Of a stretch of 10,534 nt of DNA, positions 6,274 to 10,534 are shown piece by piece; position 1 is the stretch's first letter, and each line of letters opens with the position of its first letter. The notes under the pieces were generated by a model. It worked only from the letters and a program-made list of their open reading frames with translations, was not told where the DNA came from and made no database searches. The stretch is from Sphingomonadaceae bacterium. GTDB taxonomy: Bacteria > Pseudomonadota > Alphaproteobacteria > Sphingomonadales > Sphingomonadaceae. The DNA is taken from contig CANGBE010000032.1 in assembly GCA_947451875.1 (NCBI GenBank), positions 1-10,534 of the forward strand. Direction: 5' to 3'. Made by a program: the position numbers and the translations under genes.

Positions 6274-7248
6274 CTACTTTCCGGGCGGAACGGGCAGCGG
6301 CAAAAAGCCTGAAACTGAAGACGAATTCGGTGGCGCGAAATAGGCTGGGTCGCCGTCCTTGGGCAGCGAGAAGAGCACCTTGCGCGTTTTGAAGTCTATG
6401 GCAACGCGCGGGAAGGCCCGCATTTCACGCATGCCGAGCAGCAGGGTTGGCTTCTTTTCCAGCCCCAGCGCGGCGAAAGTCGGCGAATCGGAAAAGGCGA
6501 TAGCTACGTTGGTGATCGTCGCGCCCTGCAGTTCCAGCTTTCGCGCGCCGCCCATATCGGCCTTCAGGTCTTGCCCGGTAACGCTGTGAAGTGTTACCTC
6601 TCCGGTAACCCGGCCGCGCCTGGCCATCGCCATTTGAAGCGCCCGGTTGCCGATGGTCGTGTCCGATCCGGTGTCAATCAATACATCACACAGCACGCCG
6701 TCCATATGGGCGTCGGTCATGATCAGTTGGCCTGACTTGCGCCGGGCAGTGACGACGATTTCGAAGCCGAAGTCACCGCCGAGCGAACGGGCATCGCCCA
6801 CTGCCATCAGGTTCTTGCGGAAATCGATCAGAACACGCTGATCCTGCAGGCTATCCAGCCCGAGAATGCCCTCGGCGCCGATGTCGCGCCGTTCGAGCAC
6901 GGGGGCGGTAATGCCATAGTAAGAGCGCTTGCCGAGATTGATCTCTTCGATCTCCACCGTATCGACCGACATTGAACCCGCGACGCCAATCACCTTGCTG
7001 CGGCTGCTGGTTGGCAGGGCAAGGCGGCCGCTCAGCGAGGAGCTGATGACGGTGTTCTGCGATCCGGTATCGATCATGAAGGGAAACGGCCCGTGTTCGC
7101 CTAAACGGACCAACACTGTAAGGCGGTCGGCAAAGTCGCTCCCGGTGGCGATGATTTCGGTATCTGCGGCAGGCCCCGAGGACTGTGATCCACTGACTTG
7201 TGGAATGGAGGCCAGAGCTAGCGCGGCAAGAACGGGTATCGTGTGCAT
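6274..7248 (-). CDS. Exported retropepsin-like aspartic protease with two active-site domains
   Basis: A 324-residue protein with a short N-terminal hydrophobic segment (MHTIPVLAALALASIPQVSG) that looks like a signal peptide, so it should act in the periplasm or outside the cell. Two aspartyl-protease active-site motifs are seen: FMIDTGSQNTVIS with D60, and VLIDTGSDTTIGN with D192. Each is followed by a hydrophobic-Gly motif, GILGLD at about 127-131 and LLLGMR at about 269-274, so each half looks like a complete retropepsin domain. The protein is thus a single-chain pseudo-dimer, unlike viral retropepsins, which pair two chains. Family: bacterial aspartyl proteases (PF13650/PF13975 type); the substrate is unknown. 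The ribosome-binding site (GGGAGAA on the reverse strand, 7259-7253) lies inside a perfect palindrome. The gene lies 54 bases after the flippase gene and 53 before the Atm1-type gene, on the same strand. Confidence 0.85.
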   Translation of the reverse strand: MHTIPVLAALALASIPQVSGSQSSGPAADTEIIATGSDFADRLTVLVRLGEHGPFPFMIDTGSQNTVISSSLSGRLALPTSSRSKVIGVAGSMSVDTVEIEEINLGKRSYYGITAPVLERRDIGAEGILGLDSLQDQRVLIDFRKNLMAVGDARSLGGDFGFEIVVTARRKSGQLIMTDAHMDGVLCDVLIDTGSDTTIGNRALQMAMARRGRVTGEVTLHSVTGQDLKADMGGARKLELQGATITNVAIAFSDSPTFAALGLEKKPTLLLGMREMRAFPRVAIDFKTRKVLFSLPKDGDPAYFAPPNSSSVSGFLPLPVPPGK

Positions 7249-7255
7249 GACGTTT

Positions 7256-7269
7256 CTCCCGCGCGGGAG
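7256..7269. promoter_or_regulatory. Perfect palindrome over the protease ribosome-binding site
   Basis: CTCCCGCGCGGGAG at 7256-7269 is a perfect 14-base palindrome. It lies 7 bases upstream of the protease ATG, and its left arm, read on the coding (minus) strand, contains the GGGAG core of the ribosome-binding site. As RNA it could pair with itself or between transcripts and limit translation. As DNA it could be a dimeric-protein site. Both roles are inferred. Confidence 0.35.
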
Positions 7270-7302
7270 GCTATCACGCTGGCGTCGTCGTCGCCATGTC
7301 GT

Positions 7303-8826
7303 TTAACGCGCGAACTTGGCAATCAGTCGGAAGTTGCGGGCAATCGGCATATGCGCGGCAATGCCCAGCAGGTCTGCCAGCGCGGGATGGCGCTGCACAA
7401 CTAGGGCGATGAACCACAGCACGACTCCGGCTCCGCTCGCCGCAGCCAGCGTCACGAAGCCTATCTGCTCTGGCGGGATGAGCCAGAGGTAGGTGCAGGC
7501 GAGTGGCAGCAGCGCGGCCCCGGTCGCCAGCGCAGACTGCATGTAGATGCGCAGCAACGCCGATATGTCGAAACGGATTAGGCCGTGCAGGAAACGCGCA
7601 TAGAGAAGCACCCAGGCCGCGCCATAAACCAGACGCGAAAGTGCCGCACCCTCAACGCCCCAGCGGCAACCGGCGATCAACAGGGTTATTGATAGCACGG
7701 TGTCGATGATGTTGACCGCCAGCAGCCGATTGAGCCGCCCCATCAGGATCGGCAAATCGGTGTGCAGCGGCAGCGAAACCAGCATGATCTCGGTGATCGA
7801 AATCGCCGCGAGCAGGGGCGAAACGCCGATCCAGTTCTCGCCATAGAGGATGCGGACAATGGGCGTAGAGGCGAGTGCAAGGCCTGCCATGCCCGGCCAG
7901 ATTACAGCCGAATAGCCAGCACAGACCCTAAGGTAGGCGGGCCCCAAAGGCTCGCCGCGATCACGAATGCGGGCGAAGGCGGGATAGAACACCGATCCGA
8001 TCGCGCCCGAGATCAGCATCCTGAACTGGTCCGAAAGGCTGGCGGCGCGGCTGTAAAGCCCAACAGCAATCAGCCCCAGTGCCTTGCCGACAATCATGTC
8101 GGGTGTGCGTGATCCCAGCGCTCCGGTAGCATAGAGGGTGGAGAGCTTCGATCCCGTCCCGATAATCGGCTTCACCGCATCAAGCCGCAGTGGCCATGGC
8201 GGGGCAGGGCGAAGGGCCTGCGCGATCAGACCGCGCGCGATGCCGAAAGCCAGCGTGCCCCAAGCCAGAGCGAACGAGGAGAAGCCCAGCGCCGAGAGCG
8301 TCAGCGCGGTGACTCCCTGCGCCGCAGCGGCACCTACATTGATCACGAAGTGGCTGTGGAATGACATCGTCCGGCCGAGCAGGGCCATCGGCACCACGGC
8401 CAGCGGCACGAAGAGATAGCTCGCCGCGATGATCAGCATGATCTTGAACAGCGCCGGCTGGCCATAGGTCGCCGCAATCGGCCAAGCCGCCGCGGCAATA
8501 ATCCCGGCGACTACAAAGGAAAACAGCAGCGCTACTGAAGAACAGCGCGATATCTCTGCCGCATCAAGGCTGGGCAGGCCGGAGATGTAACGCGACAGGC
8601 CGAAATCTTGCAGTACCGAAGCCAGCATGGCAGCCGCCAGACCGATCGAAAACAGTCCGACCTCTGCCGGGGTCAGGAAAAATCGCGAGATGATAACCGA
8701 GGTGATGAACTGCATCCCGAACGTCAGGTACTGTCCGCCCATTGCCCAGACCGCCGCGCCGCGCACAGACATCGCGGCAGGCTCGCGGCCGCTTTCGTCC
8801 GGTTTGATGATGGGGGTGCTGGCCAC
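7303..8826 (-). CDS. Wzx-like polysaccharide flippase
   Basis: A 507-residue integral membrane protein of the MOP/PST exporter superfamily (polysaccharide biosynthesis type, WzxC-like). It would flip lipid-linked oligosaccharides across the inner membrane for exopolysaccharide, capsule or O-antigen. Twelve or more hydrophobic segments spread from about residue 24 to 475. The family stretch D-M-I-V-G-K-A-L-G-L-I-A-V-G-L-Y-S-R-A at 243-261 is clear, followed by VFYPAFARIRD (279-289). The start is GTG at 8826, one base after the glycosyltransferase stop (TGA-C-GTG), with GCAGGG about 8 bases upstream. The first ATG is codon 19 (8772) and has a poorer ribosome-binding site, so GTG is preferred. 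Tight coupling with the glycosyltransferase fits joint work on one glycan. No polymerase (Wzy), chain-length regulator or initiating transferase is nearby, so the rest of the pathway must be elsewhere. Confidence 0.9.
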   Translation of the reverse strand: MASTPIIKPDESGREPAAMSVRGAAVWAMGGQYLTFGMQFITSVIISRFFLTPAEVGLFSIGLAAAMLASVLQDFGLSRYISGLPSLDAAEISRCSSVALLFSFVVAGIIAAAAWPIAATYGQPALFKIMLIIAASYLFVPLAVVPMALLGRTMSFHSHFVINVGAAAAQGVTALTLSALGFSSFALAWGTLAFGIARGLIAQALRPAPPWPLRLDAVKPIIGTGSKLSTLYATGALGSRTPDMIVGKALGLIAVGLYSRAASLSDQFRMLISGAIGSVFYPAFARIRDRGEPLGPAYLRVCAGYSAVIWPGMAGLALASTPIVRILYGENWIGVSPLLAAISITEIMLVSLPLHTDLPILMGRLNRLLAVNIIDTVLSITLLIAGCRWGVEGAALSRLVYGAAWVLLYARFLHGLIRFDISALLRIYMQSALATGAALLPLACTYLWLIPPEQIGFVTLAAASGAGVVLWFIALVVQRHPALADLLGIAAHMPIARNFRLIAKFAR

Positions 8827-8827
8827 G

Positions 8828-9838
8828 TCAGCCCTGCACGGCAGTGAGGGCGAGTGTCGAAGCCAGCTTCATCGCGCGGGCCGGTTCGCCAAAGCTGAGC
8901 AGCCGGGCAACTGTGCGCCACATACCGTCATGCGCGCCACCTTCGCCAAGATATCGCAGTACCAGATCGAAGCCGTCATCGCGCAGGCCGGCCTTCGAAT
9001 AGAGCAGTCCCGGGGCCACTTTGGCGCGCACCTCGCGGGAGAGGCCTTCGCGCCCGAACAAGGTGTCGAGATCGTCGATCGGCGGCAGTCGCTCAAGATT
9101 TTCAGTGGGATCAGGGCGGCCGGCTAGGCGCTCGACAAAGGCGAGGCGCGCCACCGCAGCACCGATCTGTTGTTCAGTCGCGTGGCGGCTGGAAACCTGA
9201 TCACTATAGTGGCGATAGCGGATCAAGGGTTCGGGGATAGATGCCAGCTTGGTCACCGAAGCGAGTCGGAGCCAGAGGTCTATATCCTCACAATGCCTGA
9301 AGGCGGCGTGATAACCGCCGACTGACAGCACCAGATCTCGCCGGAACATTACCGCCGGATGACAGAGCAGCGCCCAGCCGTTGTCGATGGCGATCAGGAA
9401 CTCATCGTGATTAGCCGGGTGGCGCGGGGAATTGCACAGACCACCCCACGGCTGGTCGTTCTCGTCGATGTCTTCGCACCACGATCCAACCACACCATAA
9501 TCTGTATGCGCGGCAAGCCAGTCGATCTGACGGGCAAAGCGGGTAGGCAGACAGACATCGTCCGCATCCATCCGCGCGACCAAAGGCGCGCACGATTCGG
9601 CGAGCAGCTGATTTAGGCTGGCTATCAGCCCGCGGTTCTCGCGAATGATGAGGCGGATGCGCGAATCCTGGGCAGCAAACGATTCGATGACCTCACGGGT
9701 GTTATCGCTGGAGCCATCGTCGAGAATCAGGAATTCGAAATCGGTAAAAGTCTGGGCCAACACGCTCTCGATTGCGGGCACAAGGAAGCGCTCGCCATTA
9801 TAGACGCTCATCGCAACACTGATGGCGGGGCTGCCCAT
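8828..9838 (-). CDS. Glycosyltransferase family 2
   Basis: A 336-residue cytoplasmic, inverting GT-A-fold transferase that moves a sugar from a nucleotide donor onto a growing glycan. The opening ISVAMSVYNGERFL (6-19) is the usual first strand and loop. D40-D41-G-S is the nucleotide-binding DDGS motif, D91-A-D-D holds the metal-binding DxD, and HCEDIDLWLR (182-191) carries the ED motif with the probable catalytic base. The C-terminal 130 residues are less conserved and probably helical. Donor and acceptor cannot be told from sequence. The start at ATG 9838 has AAGG 9 bases upstream (TTATAGAGA between). It is the first gene of the leftward run and is divergent from the rRNA operon, with about 220 bases to the rRNA -35 box. 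The stop is one base from the flippase start. Confidence 0.93.
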   Translation of the reverse strand: MGSPAISVAMSVYNGERFLVPAIESVLAQTFTDFEFLILDDGSSDNTREVIESFAAQDSRIRLIIRENRGLIASLNQLLAESCAPLVARMDADDVCLPTRFARQIDWLAAHTDYGVVGSWCEDIDENDQPWGGLCNSPRHPANHDEFLIAIDNGWALLCHPAVMFRRDLVLSVGGYHAAFRHCEDIDLWLRLASVTKLASIPEPLIRYRHYSDQVSSRHATEQQIGAAVARLAFVERLAGRPDPTENLERLPPIDDLDTLFGREGLSREVRAKVAPGLLYSKAGLRDDGFDLVLRYLGEGGAHDGMWRTVARLLSFGEPARAMKLASTLALTAVQG

Positions 9839-10059
9839 TCTCTATAACCTTGCGAATTTCTAAGACTTTTCAGACCCTTTGGCCTGAGACGGCACTAGCC
9901 CAACTAGGTAAACAAAGCGTCACTCTATGCAGGGCACTGAATCGCCCCTCAAAGCCATGATTCGAACGCTACCTGTGTTGCAACAGCTGCCAGGGACCCT
10001 TCAAACCACTGTAATTCAGCCATTTCCCTAACTTTCTGCAATAAAAATGCAAAAAGTGT
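9839..10059. other. Intergenic region between glycosyltransferase gene and rRNA promoter
   Basis: This 221-base stretch must hold the leftward promoter of the glycosyltransferase-flippase run. No strong sigma-70 match is visible. The best, TTGAGG-N17-CATAGA on the minus strand (9952-9924), is weak. The part from about 10039 to 10058 is A-rich and may act as an UP element for the rRNA promoter. I see no gene in it. Confidence 0.6.
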
Positions 10060-10088
10060 TTGACCGAATCACAGGTCACCCTTAGAGG
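10060..10088 (+). promoter_or_regulatory. rRNA operon promoter
   Basis: TTGACC at 10060-10065 and TAGAGG at 10083-10088 are separated by exactly 17 bases, the spacing and -10 form expected of strong alphaproteobacterial rRNA promoters. A-rich DNA just upstream (around 10039-10058, two runs of five A) could bind the RNA polymerase alpha subunit. Transcription would begin near 10094-10097, giving a leader of about 370 bases before 16S rRNA. Confidence 0.75.
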
Positions 10089-10150
10089 CCCGGTCACCGC
10101 AACGGAGCAGCCAACTGCAACGGCTTCAACGGAGCGGTCGCCAACATAAA

Positions 10151-10198
10151 CGGACAACCAGTCCCCCGGTCACAAAATCGGGGAGCCATTGTTGTCCG
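10151..10198 (+). other. Leader RNA hairpin, upstream of boxA
   Basis: CGGACAAC (10151-10158) pairs perfectly with GTTGTCCG (10191-10198), and inside it CCCCG (10164-10168) pairs with CGGGG (10179-10183). The hairpin lies 14 bases upstream of boxA, the place taken by the boxB stem in E. coli rRNA leaders. A role in antitermination is inferred from position. Confidence 0.55.
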
Positions 10199-10212
10199 CC
10201 AAATTTGTTGTG

Positions 10213-10225
10213 TGGCTCTTTGACA
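10213..10225 (+). promoter_or_regulatory. rRNA antitermination boxA
   Basis: TGGCTCTTTGACA closely matches the E. coli rRNA boxA (TGCTCTTTAACA), the NusB-NusE binding site that makes RNA polymerase resist termination over rRNA genes. It is in the leader about 118 bases after the predicted transcription start. The TTGACA inside it looks like a -35 box, but no -10 follows at 16-18 bases. Confidence 0.75.
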
Positions 10226-10247
10226 TTGTAGGTTTAGATGAAGGGAC

Positions 10248-10255
10248 ATGTGGGC
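10248..10255 (+). promoter_or_regulatory. rRNA antitermination boxC
   Basis: ATGTGGGC, 22 bases after boxA, resembles the E. coli boxC (TGTGTGGG), which occupies the same relative place in the rRNA leader. It is called from similarity and position only. Confidence 0.5.
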
Positions 10256-10263
10256 GACGGCGC

Positions 10264-10296
10264 CTGCTCCCGGGGCTTCAGGGCCCGGGGTGGCAG
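10264..10296 (+). other. Leader RNA hairpin
   Basis: CTGC and CCCGGG (10264-10274, with T10268 unpaired) can pair with CCCGGG (10284-10289) and GCAG (10293-10296), leaving a small internal loop and a nine-base apical loop. It is a stable GC-rich stem in the 16S leader, with no T run to suggest termination. Confidence 0.5.
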
Positions 10297-10359
10297 TTTA
10301 AAATAGTCGTTACCCGATAGTCACCAAAGGGGCGTGCTCCGATGGATAATGGCTTAACA

Positions 10360-10387
10360 TGTCCTAACGTAACCATACGTTTAGACA
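10360..10387 (+). other. Leader RNA hairpin
   Basis: TGTC (10360-10363) and AACGTA (10366-10371) pair with TACGTT (10376-10381) and GACA (10384-10387), with a 2x2 internal loop and an ACCA apical loop. It probably belongs to the folded 16S precursor leader. Confidence 0.5.
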
Positions 10388-10430
10388 AGTGCAGGGTAAT
10401 TGACCCCTGAATTAATTTTACGTCAGATGG

Positions 10431-10446
10431 CCAATCTTCGGATTGG
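10431..10446 (+). other. UUCG-capped hairpin just before 16S rRNA
   Basis: CCAATC (10431-10436), TTCG, then GATTGG (10441-10446) form a perfect six-pair stem capped by the very stable UUCG tetraloop, ending about 21 bases before mature 16S. It may guide folding or processing of the precursor. The matching 3' flank that would form the RNase III stem is outside the window. Confidence 0.6.
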
Positions 10447-10467
10447 TGCTGTTGTGAGATTGGACAC

Positions 10468-10534
10468 AAACTTGAGAGTTTGATCCTGGCTCAGAACGAA
10501 CGCTGGCGGCATGCCTAACACATGCAAGTCGAAC
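10468..10534 (+). rRNA. rrs: 16S ribosomal RNA, 5' end (cut by window edge)
   Basis: The universal 5' sequence AGAGTTTGATCCTGGCTCAG (10475-10494) is followed by AACGAACGCTGGCGGCATGC and ends at ATGCAAGTCGAAC, the usual 16S opening. The GAACGAACGCTGGCGGCATGCC form is typical of Alphaproteobacteria including sphingomonads. The mature 5' end is placed at 10468 by alignment to E. coli position 1 and may be off by a few bases. Only the first 67 bases are in the window. Confidence 0.97.

Noticed and set aside
9895..9907. CTAG-CCCAA-CTAG inverted repeat upstream of the glycosyltransferase gene
   Set aside because: The arms are only four bases with no extension, which is too short to support a site despite the rarity of CTAG.
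9969..10157. 62-residue open frame on the minus strand across the rRNA promoter
   Set aside because: It overlaps the promoter and leader and has no ribosome-binding site or recognisable family.
10220..10248. TTGACA at 10220 as the -35 box of a second rRNA promoter
   Set aside because: No acceptable -10 lies 16-18 bases downstream, and the sequence with its context matches boxA of an antitermination site.
10278..10469. 63-residue open frame on the minus strand across the 16S leader
   Set aside because: It lies wholly in structured rRNA leader and shows no coding features.

Overview
The window looks like chromosomal DNA of an alphaproteobacterium, most likely a sphingomonad of the Erythrobacter/Novosphingobium type. 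Four things point there. The right edge is the 5' end of a 16S rRNA gene with an alphaproteobacterial opening. The rRNA promoter has the TTGACC-N17-TAGAGG form. The Atm1-type exporter appears collinear, with a constant offset of two residues, with the structurally known Novosphingobium aromaticivorans protein as I remember it. The DNA is GC-rich with dense, tightly packed genes. These taxonomic statements rest on recognition, not on a database search.

Layout from left to right. (1) Positions 1-972, minus strand: the N-terminal two thirds of the metalloprotease TldD, cut by the window edge. (2) 973-1442: a 470-base divergent intergenic region with a cluster of TTGACA-type repeats and two hairpins. 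(3) 1443-3010, plus strand: a Rieske-type mononuclear iron oxygenase followed by a 124-residue unknown protein, joined by a TAATG stop/start overlap. (4) 3007-3180, minus strand: a 57-residue CHCC zinc-finger protein related to the complex I NDUFS6 subunit. Its stop codon overlaps the end of the preceding plus-strand gene. (5) 3258-4397, plus strand: a YadG-like ABC ATPase without its permease, followed by a DUF1737 protein. (6) 9838 down to 4400, minus strand: a glycosyltransferase family 2 enzyme, a Wzx-like flippase, a double-domain retropepsin-like aspartic protease with a signal peptide, and an Atm1-type glutathione-linked exporter. The gaps in this run are 1, 54 and 53 bases, so it may be one transcript. 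(7) 9839-10467: an intergenic and leader region holding the rRNA operon promoter, antitermination boxes and several hairpins. (8) 10468-10534: the start of 16S rRNA.

The genes are mostly housekeeping or surface-envelope functions and do not form one obvious pathway. No insertion sequence, CRISPR array, prophage or toxin-antitoxin pair was seen. The parts least explained by known annotation are the oxygenase with its translationally coupled small partner, the orphan YadG/DUF1737 pair, the fused two-active-site periplasmic protease whose ribosome-binding site sits inside a perfect palindrome, the TTGACA repeat cluster beside tldD, and repeated short motifs around the rRNA promoter. I found no strong evidence of a wholly new system.
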